A stretch of 64,000 bases of DNA. Source: Pochonia chlamydosporia 170. Lineage: Eukaryota; Ascomycota; Sordariomycetes; Hypocreales; Clavicipitaceae. The notes under the pieces were generated by a model. That model made no database searches, was not told where the DNA came from, and worked only from the letters and a program-made list of their open reading frames with translations. Positions 22,733-33,951 of this stretch are shown piece after piece; position 1 is the first letter of the stretch, and every line of letters starts with the position of its first letter. The stretch spans positions 5,828,001 to 5,892,000 of the forward strand of contig NC_035790.1 of NCBI RefSeq assembly GCF_001653235.2, in the 5' to 3' direction. Made by a program: the position numbers and the translations under genes.

Positions 22733-25242
22733 TTAAAATTCGATGAGAGCTTCCTCTTGTACAGGTTTCTTAACAGGCTCATGCTGTGGCACCGACGGGA
22801 ACGTAGGCTGTTGGTATCCGCTATATGCCCAAGACTGAGGTGCCGCTGGTGGCTGCTGGGGAGTTTGCTGGGGAGTTTGGGCAGTGGAAGGTTGCCAATA
22901 CTGCTGCTGGGCTGGTTGTTGTGGCTGTACCGGTTGCTGTTGTCGAGCTATCGGAGTTTGCTGTGATTGCAGCTGTGCCTGTGGTTGTGAAGGTCGACGA
23001 GCAGGCTGAGCTGGTTGAGCATGAGGCTGTATTGGGGTCGACTGGGCAGGAACAGCGCCAACAGAGGCTGGCTGCTGATACTGTAGCGACTGCTGGAGAT
23101 TAGGATACGGGGACTGTGTTGCATCCGGAACCGGCCCAGGAGCAGACGGACCAGACGGCGTCGTTACTGGCTGCTGCTGCTGCTGCTGCTGCTGCTGTGG
23201 TTGTGGTTGCTGCTGCTGCTGGGAGCTGAAATAGTACGAAGCCCGGCGCTCCGTCGACGGCGAAACAGGAGCTTGCTGCGGCGTTCCTATTCTTTGTGCT
23301 GGTTCCGAAGGCGCTTGTTGTGGTTGATAAGGATCTTGAGGTGCAGATGGAACCCGTCCTTGCCAGCTATCTGTCCTCTGCGGTGGTGCATACTGGCCCT
23401 GATGTGGTTCTGGAGGTTGGCTGTAACCAGAAAACTGAGGTTGAGGGGTTGCTTGTGGAGGTTGCTGCTGCTGCTGGTATGATTGAGCAGGGGGTGCTTG
23501 AAAATTGGGAGGCACTTGTCCAGTGTAGAAACTTTCTGTGACACCTGGATTGCTATGAGGTTGTGGTGGCATGGACGGATATGGACCTGCAGGTTGACGA
23601 GGCGGGGGCAGGTTGTAGCCGCCGAGGCTTTGCTGGCTGTAAGCTTTCGAAAGGCGCTCTTCGAGCATTCTATCGTAGTAGCGAACCACGGTGGAAAGTT
23701 TGGCATGGAGATCAAGTAAAGTGTCTATTCGGCAGCGTGTTTGTCAGTCATCTGCTCATCTCGCACACCTGGATCGTAGACAGACTTACCGTGCTTGCTC
23801 ATGGTCTCACCATACGTCCTCGCTAGCTTTGGCCGCAAGGTGCCAATACTGTCGTAAAGCTCCTGGATCTGTGGCTCCCGCAAGATCGTTCCTGGTGGTT
23901 GAGTTTGGAGACGGTCAACCAAGGTGGCGAAGAGATTGATATTCTCAGCTTCGACAGGAGTCAACTCGTAGTCGTTCTTCGGTAAGACGAATGGCCCCGA
24001 CGACAAACCAGCCGAGGGGCTCGAAGTTTGTTCCTTCAACGCGGCCGCATGCTTCTTCTTCTGCTCCTCCATGTCAGCCAATGACGCTGCAATGGCGGCC
24101 TTCAAATCTGCGTCCTCCTCTTCCTCCTGCTTTGATGAGCTCTTGGTGGGCTTGGTCCCGTTTGTCGTTGGTTCCGCATAGCCTCTTGAACTGTTTTTCA
24201 CTTCTTCCAAACTCATCGCGAGAGCCTTCTTCAAGTCTTCATCGAACCCGTCGTCCACTCGTGCATTCCGAGGCTGCATTGCCGACGTGCTTCGGGTTTT
24301 ATGTGGATACGTCGGTGATCGGTCGGGAGGGCCAAGTTCTTTGTATCCCTTCCCCGTCAGCTTGGCATAACAGCCGTCGTCAACTCGAACTGGTGCATGG
24401 ATGCCCAGGTGTGGTAACGGGATCGTCTTGCTGGAGCATTGTTGGTCGAAGCAGTTGCCGCAATTTCTACAGTGATGTTTTCGATTTGTAAACGTAAACG
24501 CCGTTCGACAGCGCATACAAACGTCGGAATCCGCCCATTCGGGAGGCTGCAAAGGAAGATACAGATTAGCACGGCTTGGGGTCATTGCGCGGGGGCTGGG
24601 TCACGAAGGCATACCGCACTGCTGTCAATCATGCTGCTCGCCACAGTCACCCGAGGAGGAAACTGGTATCCTTCACGTTGTAACGTCTTGTAAACCTCGT
24701 TAATATAGGATAAGTCGTATCTGCCCTCAGTCGCGGCAGCCCATTGCTGTACAAGCTCAAGTATCTTGGCCTTGACATCCGCATTCACGGCGACAACCCC
24801 GACGGCTTGCAAAAGCGATACCAAGTTGTCCATGAACTCGCGTGAAGCAATTTCGGCAAGGAAATGCGATCCGCCATTCTTAACACATGTATCTGTGAGC
24901 TGACGGGAGGTTAATGTCAGCAAATGTGTAACATAGGGCGATATGACGTATGGTGCACATTACATTCAAGGCACTTAGTTGAGTATTTGGGTTCTTGTTT
25001 CCGATGCGCTTCTTGAGGGACCGCATCGCCTCCTTTGGGGCCACAGTCTTGGATCTGATGATGTCGGAGATTTCAAGGTTCAAAGCAATGTCCTCTCTAT
25101 GAATTGCGATTAGCAAGTGGCAAGGGCGTTATGGGGACAGACAAAGTGGTAAAAGCGCGTATGCTCACAGGCTGCTACTCGTTGCCCTTTCAATCTGCTC
25201 ATCCAGTGCCGTGTTGGCCGAAGATGACCACCAGCTCATCAT
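22733..25242 (-). CDS. VPS27: ESCRT-0 subunit Vps27 (VHS-FYVE-UIM protein)
   Basis: Endosomal ESCRT-0 protein that binds ubiquitinated cargo and PI3P and recruits ESCRT-I for multivesicular-body sorting. Five minus-strand exons: 25242-25169, 25096-24964, 24899-24615, 24546-23790, 23724-22733; 746 residues. The VHS domain covers about residues 1-150 ([20 protein letters not shown], ...[10 protein letters not shown]). The FYVE zinc finger covers about 165-225, with the [13 protein letters not shown] and CY cysteine pairs and a RVDDGCY motif. Two ubiquitin-interacting motifs lie near 265-280 ([14 protein letters not shown]) and 308-325 ([17 protein letters not shown]). The Pro/Gln-rich tail has a nine-Gln run, two PSAP motifs (near 542 and 609) of the kind that binds ESCRT-I Vps23/TSG101, and a terminal clathrin-box-like LIEF. 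Two tandem ATGs (25242 and 25239) open the frame. The gene is divergent from a DOA4-like gene. Confidence 0.96.
23171..23197 (+). repeat. (CTG)9 / (CAG)9 coding trinucleotide run
   Basis: Nine CTG units on the plus strand, read as nine CAG (Gln) codons in the VPS27 tail on the minus strand. Shorter Gln runs flank it. Such tracts commonly vary in length between strains. Confidence 0.9.
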
Positions 25243-27304
25243 GGCGATGGCGAGTTGCTCGAGAGCTCAGTTTGGACGAGGAACAGACGAAGTCGATGTG
25301 GTTTGGAAGAGTCGGAGGTCGGTCGTGACGCAAATGGAGAGGTCAGGTGGGGAAGGGAGGCAAGCAATAGACGACTCCCGCAGCTGCAGATATGGAAGAG
25401 AAATGCAAAAGAAGATGGTTGGCCGTCTTGCGGGCTATGAGGGTTGATTGACGACGGTTGGTAGATGGCAGCCTTGTCGAGAAAGTGATGACGAGAAGGG
25501 TGATTTGCGATGAGGCGAGGTCAGTAAGCTGCCCAGAGCAGGTCAACTGGTGGTTACGTTGGCAGCTCGGTGTTGCGTCAGTGAAGTGGAGCACGAGGCG
25601 ACGCTGTTGACGTCTGGACCTCAAGGCTCGACACCAAGCGGCCTAGTGCTGGCTGGTGCTTGCCTGTTCAAGTCAACTGGTGGTGCTCACTGGCACTGGG
25701 GTCTGGTGTTTTGGTGGGTGGCCAGCTGAGACCGATTGACCAGACCAACCAGACCAGACCAGGGTCACTCAGCTGGTGAGGCCGGTCAGGCCATCAACAG
25801 GCAGGCAGAGTCATGAAAAGTGGAAGAGCCGACGACTACAATGATGGAAGCATGGACTGTTGACTGACGAGTTGAATATTTTGTATCCCATATGTCCATC
25901 TCGTCTGCTGGGCTGAAGAGAGATATTTATGTGGAGTGAGTTCCCTGCGCTCCAGAGCCACGACAAATCAATACTACGGTAAGCGACAATGTGGAATGTC
26001 TCATTGTAGGGTGATGTACCCTGGTATTACAGTCTGGTAAAAAGAATTACACACATCCCAGTATACACTAACATATCTTGACATGTCGTAGCACACACTG
26101 CGATATGCAATACCTCCTGAGGGTTTGATTCTAGACAAGGCCTCATGAATTCACCAGTTCGCGTGTCAACTTCCAGGTGCGACAGATTAGCATCAATGTC
26201 AGAGCGCGTTGACTTGTAGTATGTGGTTGAGCTGCACATCATACCAAGCTCCGGCTGCAAGTACATCCAAGTGTTGGATGTCTCCAAGAACATTAGGACG
26301 AACGTCACCTGTGTGGCTCAGGCGAATGGTGCTCAAGTGAGCCGCAAACCATGGAACTTAGAACAACTGGGAAGGTACCTAGGTACTTAAGTATATGTAC
26401 CAGATCAGATTGCATTTGGAATCAGCTGCCGTCCCAGAAGCCAGGCCACTGTTTCGATGTCGAACCCGCCGAACTTCGAAGCTGCACCAATTTTAAATTT
26501 AATTTTTAAGAGGAAATTCAAGTCAGGTATTAATACCTGAAGTACTTCCGGTAGGCTCTGGAGTTTTCATGTCTCCTCAACTATACTTTGTTCTCCGGTC
26601 TGCCTTGACTCTGCTGGCTCCCCAGTCACCATGATACAAGCCAACTAGCAGCGGGTACCTTGATTTCCCCAGCTGTGGGGCCGCGCAACCAGGTACCCCT
26701 CCATCCGCCTAATGTAACTTTACTTGCTCAGAGCACTTCAGCACTCGGGAGATGCACATCCGCCACGCAGGTCATAACCACAACAAAACTCCATCCTCCA
26801 TCCTGTCCCAATCAATCCACCAGACTGCACTCATCCCCGGTCGCCTACTGTTCTCCCGCCCTGCATCGTTTCGTCCAGTTGAACGTCTCCCAACGCCCGC
26901 GTCTTTGTCTACAGGCCGAGAACCTTGCCAGCGATTCAACAAAGAGGAAGTGCCTTTGACCAGCTGCGAGACATTGGCACCGCATCAACCACATCGCTGG
27001 AATCTATAGAGGGTCAGCAATAACGTCACACCTCCTCGTCCGTCTGCCACGCCAGATTTGCTTGTTTCCCGTGCACCCTCAACATAGGCTAACACGTACT
27101 AGGAATAACTTCTTCTCGCTAAATGGCGGCCAGGGACTTCCGAGCGGGTTGAACAGATATTCTAACAGACAGCCCAACCCACCGAGCCGAGAAATGAAAG
27201 GACTCCCCGATTCCGATTGCGACAACGCTTCATGCTGATGAGGTTTGAGCCGCCTTTGGCCTGTGCTTGCTGAGCCTCCATCACTTGTTGCAAGCAGCGC
27301 ACCC
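25243..27304. other. Divergent intergenic region between VPS27 and DOA4-like gene
   Basis: About 2.06 kb between two start codons facing away from each other. It holds a GACCAGACC-rich element at 25736-25790 that recurs at 35398-35440, GGTACC/GGTACTT motifs at 26370-26400, 26656 and 26690, an AATTTTAAATTTAATTTTTAAG AT-rich patch near 26490, and a CT-rich leader before 27305. An open minus-strand fragment at 26027-26340 is discussed in the findings. Confidence 0.5.
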
Positions 27305-30300
27305 ATGGCTGCCGACACAAATCCCCGGCATAGTATGCCTCCGGGTGGCTACCATGGCAGAAATGGTAGCTCTCCTGGCCTGCCTCGGTCGCCGGCGCCG
27401 CCCCTTCCACATATACAAGATCTCGTGGCCATTCCGAAGGATATCAACCCAAATCAGTCCATCAGAAAGCTTCTTGAGCAGGCAGAAAGTTCTTTTAAGC
27501 AATCAGAAATGCACCGCGACTTCAATAAGCCCGCCATTGCATTGAAAGACTACATCAGAGCATTCGTCATTGCGGTAGAGATCATTCACAAGCATCAGGA
27601 ATATCCCGCTATGAAGTCTAAACAAGGAGACGCCTTTCTATTACACAAAGCACTCTTGTCCAAAATAGATCGTCAAAGCGAGGTATATGATCAGATCAAG
27701 AAAGATATCATAGCTGATAATCAAAGAACTGGTGTTCAGCCCACAGTCAAGAACCCAGCCGCTTTTACAACCCCAACCAGCTTGTCTACTCTTTCTCTAC
27801 CAGCAACAAACAATGTTGGAGCTCGGTCATTACAACACCAAGCAAAGCAACCGCAACAACTGCCAAACGGTCATGTATCGCAATTACCGAACGGTGGCCC
27901 TCCAGCGAAATCAAGGCCAGTCGTGCACCCAAAGCCTCCATCTCTTCATGGAAACGCTATCCCCTCTCGACATAATCGTACAAACTCTGGAAATAACGTC
28001 ACGCTAGATTTGGCTGCTCGGTTTGCCAACCTGAGAGGACCACAACCATCACCCGGACAAGATCCCCGAATCAAGACATATCCGATTATTCCTCAGAAGC
28101 CAGCCGGGCCAAGACAAATGCCGCCGTCTCCCTCCAGAATGAACACCAATACAGACAATGAGGCTCCTCTACCCAAGCTTCCCGATGCTATCTATAGCCC
28201 GGTTCGTGGTAGTGTTTCTGGTGAGGCTGCGCGATTGCCTACTAGCACGCCCAGAGGACTCTTCAGTCGGACTGGTTCATCCACATCAGTACCTGGAACT
28301 CCCAGCGCAAACCAGTCGCGACAGAATGATGAATACTTCCCTCCTGTTGCGCCCAGTGCCCCAAAAGTACCCGAGAGCGCGGACAAAGTTATCAAAATCC
28401 CGGAAGGCAATGCCATCACTCCAGAAGGGATTCTCGAAATACAGGCGTCCATTTTGTACATTGATGTCCGTCCTCGCAAGAAATTTAACGAAGGACACAT
28501 TATGGCTGCTTCTATTATTTGTATCGAACCCAACATTCTGCACCGGGAGGACATGACGTGCAGTGACATCTCGGAAAGTCTCATATTGTCCCCACAAGGA
28601 GAGAAAACGCTGTTTGACAAACGAGAAGAGTATGACTTGATAGTCTTTTACGACGAAGACTCCAAATGCCTTCCTATCAATAACAGGGACCCTCATGGTG
28701 CTTCTGCTCTGTGGTCATTAAACCGCGCCTTGGTTGAGCTCAGTTATGGGAAGGAGCTGAAGCATGCGCCAAAGATTCTGAAGGGCGGCTTAAATGCATG
28801 GAAAGATGTGTATGGTGCGGCATCCCTACGATCGACTACAAAGGCGGAGACGCAACCTGAAACCAGCAAAACTAGAGGCTTTATTAAGCGGCAAGGATCC
28901 AAATATGTCTTCAACCCTTTGACCAAGAATGAGGTAGAGGTATTCGAAAATGTTCTCAAAAAGGATGAGGCGCCGTCATCCTTCCCCCGTACCCGAGATG
29001 AATTTCTAAGATTTCCCCCGGTGTCAACAGACAAACAGTCAATGACTTCGGTCGTTTCCGCGGGACAAAGATACAAGCAAGATTTTGCGACCAAGTTTAG
29101 CTCACCAGCACAGATGCTTACCCCTCCAACCCGACCCCAAGCCGCAGTACAACGCCCCAGCCATATCAGCCTATCTCAGGACGGTCATGATGATCATGGG
29201 CCTGCAGAGCAAATATCTGCAGTGCCTGCGAAAGCACATACTGGTCTCCATAATCCAAGCAACTGGTGCTATGCAAACAGTACCTTGCAGTCACTTCTTG
29301 CATCTCCCAACTTTGGGAGAGAGCTTGCCGACTCTGCATGGGCAGCAAGATATAAGAATCGAGTGCCTAGGAAAGCTGGTGAAAAGATGGATCAGCCTCA
29401 ACTCATGATTCAGATGCTGTCAAACATCTTTTGCTGGATGAGTTCCGGCAAATTCCAAACCATGAAGGCCCAAATGCTGATGGTAAGTACCTGCTATACC
29501 TCCTCAAATGCCATTTTGTGTAACAGAGAGGCATGTTAACACGACGTGAAACCAGGACTATTCCAAACACCTATGCGCAACCGGTGATCCAAGAACAAAA
29601 TTTGGTGGACCGGACCAACAAGATGCTCAAGAGTTCATGTCCTTTTTGATGGACCAGATTCACGATGAGACAAATCTTAAACGGAATGTTCTACCCGATG
29701 CCAAGAAACCTGACACCCAGGGCAAACAGCTGGTCCAAGCGGCAGCGGACTACTGGGACTACCACAAGAAGTCGAGTGACTCGATTGTGGATGAGTATTG
29801 GCGCGGGCTTCAGCTGTCCACTGTTCAATGCGGGAAGTGTGAGACGCAAACTTATACATTCTCCCAATTTGAATGCCTTGGCGTCAATGTGTCAGATGAC
29901 CGGGACTTGAGCCTCGCAGAAGCTCTGAAGCAGGACCACAAGGGCAGCACTATTAATGACTTTTACTGCAATCATTGCAAAAAAGCCCGGGAAGCCTTGA
30001 TTTCGGAATCCTTGGCGCGAATGCCACCACTTCTTTGCGTCAGTTTCCGCCGATTTAATATGAGGGACAGGGGTGGTATTGAGAAGTCAACAAGACCTGT
30101 CACATGGGACTTCAACGATGTTGACTTTACACCATACTTTCTCAACTCAGACGAAGATCGGAAGGTCGCCATCCTAAATGATAGAGCTTTCTCCGGGCCC
30201 TTCCGCTACGAATGCTACGCCGTCATTGTCCATAAGGGCCAAACCACCAATAGCGGACACTATTACGCCTACGTACGAGATTCGAGCACACATGACCCGT

Positions 30301-30443
30301 ATGCCTGGTACTTGTGCAACGACAGCAATGTGACGAAAGTTCGTATCGGTAGCAACGACCAAGCCGACATTCAGAACAAAGTATTCAAAAGTGGCACGGA
30401 TGCCGTTCCATACCTTGCCTTCTTCAGAAGGAAGAATACGTGA
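27305..30443 (+). CDS. DOA4: Ubiquitin carboxyl-terminal hydrolase, Doa4/Ubp4-like
   Basis: Deubiquitinating cysteine protease that strips ubiquitin from cargo at endosomes before vesicle budding. Exon 1 is 27305-29482 and exon 2 is 29556-30443; 1021 residues, similar to yeast Doa4 (926). The first ATG (27305, MAADTNPRHS) is chosen although the frame is open further upstream. An N-terminal helical region (about 50-130; LLEQAESSFKQSEMHRDFNK) resembles the MIT-like region of USP8/Doa4. It is followed by a low-complexity stretch and a rhodanese-like domain (about 375-505; ILYIDVRPRKKFNEGHI ... GGLNAWKDVYG) without a clear active-site Cys loop. The USP domain runs from about 645: Cys box GLHNPSNWCYANSTLQS with Cys655, QQDAQEF, two CxxC zinc-binding pairs (CGKC, CNHC), and the His box SGHYYAYV followed by WYLCNDSNV. 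The intron lies inside the catalytic domain. The gene is divergent from VPS27, its pathway partner. Confidence 0.95.
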
Positions 30444-31642
30444 GGAGTGGTTGCCAGGATACCAGGCTGTTTTTCCTACTAGATGCGGCATAATACCCAA
30501 ATAAGTACACCAAGTTCTTCGTTGTTCTCACCTTCATCCGCCCTATGGCCAAATAGCAGGGCGATTGCATGGGCTAGGTTAAGCGGTGCAGTTGACTCAT
30601 TTTGTCTGTTTAGCGACGTTGACTTGACATGTGTGTATATTTCTTTCATCAGCGATGATGTGTTACGATCACGACTATTTCGATTTTGCTTGTGCAGGGA
30701 TGCTAGGGAGCGTCGAGCATTTGTGTGACGAGCACGTCTTTATTTGTTGGGCGATGTACTCTGGGCATTTCATGCGGGAAATCATTCAAGCATATAGCAA
30801 GAGGGCGTTTTTAATTCAACTTGTATCCATGATGTGGCAATTGATTCTGAATTACATTGTATCCAGTGATGGATGTGAGTAATCTCCGGCGGATATCAGC
30901 TACAAGAACCACCTACATTTACAATCTTCAGCAACACATCCTATCACCAATTCGGACGGAAGAAAAAATGCAACAAATAGCCAGCTTCACTTAATTACCT
31001 AGGTATGCTAGCTGATATATGTAGCATGTACCACGACCTTGGCAGTAATTTGCAGCCTTGCTTGTGCTGGCCAAAGTGTGTGATGTAAAGCACACGAGAT
31101 ATTGTTTCCAAGACACTCGTTTCATTACTCTTGCATGGAGTTTAGAAAACAGTTCAATGATGTCCCTCCAAATTACATGCACGGGAAACGCTAGTCGTCG
31201 TGACGAGCAATCCGTCAAAATAAAACTTCTGGTGAGTTCCAGCACTCTGGCATTTCACAACGACGTTGGAACAACAAATTCCCAGCCTACAATTTCGAAG
31301 TAGGCGACGCCTCACGGAAACATTAAACATACGTGTTCATGAACTGCAAGATGCAGATCACGTCATTGATATAATTGCTACATAGTTCGATCCTACCCGA
31401 ACCAACGCCCACAAGCTACATACATTACATATAGAAAATAGACAACACAGTATGTCATTGCAGTTACAGGAAAAAAAAAAGCCATCATACCGTGGTATAT
31501 AAAAGTACGCAAATAAAACAAGTTGTGGTCTCGTTGCGGGTCGTATCATTACACGCATCTCGATCCCACAGCCTCCCGCACTTGGGCCCCATGATCATCC
31601 CATCTCACCAGCCGTAAACCGTCTTGCAATGTGCCACATTGC
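30444..31642. other. Convergent 3' region between DOA4-like and acyl-CoA synthetase genes
   Basis: About 1.2 kb of AT-leaning sequence where the two genes converge. Short frames only, including T-rich stretches expected of 3' untranslated regions. No RNA gene seen. Confidence 0.45.
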
Positions 31643-33951
31643 TTAAGCGTTCTTCAGGCATTCCGCAATCTCCTTCTTAAATCGGTCGCGGATAACTCGT
31701 CGGTTCAGTTTCTGGGTAGCAGTAACCAGGCCCTAAAATTGAGGTGTCAGTACCAGGAGGCTTCGTGCGGAGGCTATATTAAAACTTACGCTGGGAGGAG
31801 TCCACTCCTCATCAGTCAGAACAACGCCACAGACAATCTCCATTGACGACAGACCAGCGCGTCTGCCAGTAGCCTGAAGATCCTTGAGAACAGCGTCTCG
31901 GACCTTGGGGTTGGTGTGCATGTCATGCTCGTCAACTCCGAGGTCCTTTGCCCTGTCTACAAGGACCTTCTCGTTGGGCATAATAACAGCGATGGGTCGG
32001 GAGTGTTCGGCATCAGCGTGAATCATGACGTTGCTGACGGTTTGAGCCCCACGATAGATCGACTCGACCTTCTCCAACGCGATGTACTCACCACCCTGCA
32101 TCTTAACCAAGTTTTTGACTCTGTCGATGACCCGCAAGTGACCGTGGTTATCAAACTCGCCAATATCGCCAGTCTTGAACCAGCCATCGGGGGTAACAGC
32201 CTTGGCAGTTTCTTCAGGGTTGTTATAGTATTCCTTGAGAATGGGCAATCCCTTCATCCAAATTTCGCCCTGGGGCACCTTGACGTTGTCGGTATTATAT
32301 CCAAGCTCGGGAACAGAAACGAGCTTGACGTCGATAGCCGCGGGGATGGGGCCGATGGAGTTTGGAGAGAACTCGAGAGGGCAGCCGAGGGCACCATTGG
32401 CACAGGTCTCGGTGAGACCATAACCAACCAACATTGGCGCAAGGACCAGAGAGAGGAACTGCTTGGTGCTGTCGGAAATACCACTGGCACCATTCATGGT
32501 GAATCGAAGTCGACCGCCGGTCAGCTCTCGAACCTTGGCGAAGACAATACCGTCGAATAAGCTCGCAAGTGGCAGCTTGTTTCTCGACATGAAAGATTTG
32601 TAGTTGAATGCTCCCCAAAAGAGGTTCTTCAGCAATGGGCTCGAGGTATCGAGCTTAGCCATGACACCTTTCTTGACTGTCTCCCAGACCTGTGGCACAC
32701 CGACCAGGGCCGTGGGACGGAATTCGCGCATGTCACCTGCGCAGTTCTTCATGGACACGTCGGAGAGGGTGCGTGGGTTGCCGTAGCCCAAGGTGCCTCC
32801 AATGAACAGAACCAGGTTCTCGAGAACCATCTCGAAAATGTGGGCGAGAGGCAAGTAAGCTAGGACAAATTCCTTGTCGCTAACACACTCGTCAACGCAG
32901 GTAAGTAAACCGGTAACTAAACAGCAAAAGAAGCAAAGGTCGGGTCAGTTGTCCGTATCCCTCGAGTTTTGACAGGTGCTGGGGGTTGTGGGTTTCAGTC
33001 ACTTACCAGCCGCAACGACAGCCTCGTGAGTAAGGCAGGCTCCCTTGGGCAGACCGGTTGAGCCGGAAGTATACATAATGCAGTAGAGATCCTCGGGCTT
33101 GGGAGGGACGGCTTCAACCATGTTCTCTTCACCAAGTTGGCGAAGCTCATCGTAAGTCAAGACTTTGAGGTCGGGGTTGTTCTTCTTGAACTCTTCAACC
33201 TCGCCACCGGTAGCGAAAATACAATCTTCGTTGATAATGACGGTCTTTACACTCGACTTCTTGATGGGGTTGACAGCCGTCTTGAGCAGGTGCGGGTCAA
33301 CAAACATGGCAGTGGCATCAGTCTGGACAAGTGAGTGCTCAACGCCGCTCTCGCCGAGAGTATCATAGGCGGTAACAATGGAAATGGACTGTGACGCGCA
33401 AGCGTGTGACATGGAGATCCACGGCAAACTATGGTAGAAAGAAACCTCGGTCAGCCTGGTGCAGTAACGGGCCAGCAAAAAAGTGTTGCTGTGATCAGGG
33501 CAACGTACCTGGTTGTAGCGAACAAGTGAAGCTTGTTCTCCGGAGTCAGGCCAAGCTTGCGAAGACCAGAACCAAGTTGAAGGACTCTAGTCTCATACTC
33601 CTTGTAGGTCAGGTAGCTGTAGTTTGAGAGTTCAAAAAACTGCCACTCCTTGTCAACTTCCTGGACCTCGCCGCCAACATTCTTCTTGACCTTCTTGGTC
33701 TCCTTGTGAAGCTCGATCAGCTTGCGAGAGCCCAAGGCTTGGTGATTGGGATAGACACGAGCGCTGTGGCGCACAATGTCAAAGATATTCTGGACGTCGT
33801 CGGCTGGGCGAGAAAGAAGACCGTTCTTAGCTCGGGGGTGACGACGAGGAATCGTTTCGCCGGGGACTTTCTCGTAGCCGGGAGCTTCAATGGTATACGG
33901 CGGCTTGTGCACCGGGTTCAGGGGCATGATGCCCGTGGTGTAGTCGGTCAT
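31643..33951 (-). CDS. FAA1: Long-chain fatty-acid-CoA ligase
   Basis: Activates long-chain fatty acids to acyl-CoA through an acyl-adenylate; yeast FAA1/FAA4 type. Four minus-strand exons: 33951-33509, 33428-33007, 32916-31790, 31732-31643; 693 residues, essentially the length of yeast Faa4. Visible motifs include the AMP-binding P-loop YTSGSTGLPKGA, YLPLAHIFE, GVPQVWETV, MNGASGISDSTKQFL, YGLTETCANG, and the fatty-acyl-CoA-synthetase signature region DGWFKTGDIGEFD ... RVIDRVKNLVKMQGGEY. The last exon (GLVTATQKLNRRVIRDRFKK) supplies the conserved C-terminal lysine region. The C-terminus KNA is not a peroxisomal PTS1, so a cytosolic, ER or lipid-droplet location is more likely. Symbol FAA1 is by family; FAA4 is equally possible. 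All junctions have GT..AG ends and keep frame. Confidence 0.95.

Noticed and set aside
27245..27304. Upstream extension of the DOA4-like frame
   Set aside because: The extension has no ATG; it begins at TTG. The first ATG is at 27305.
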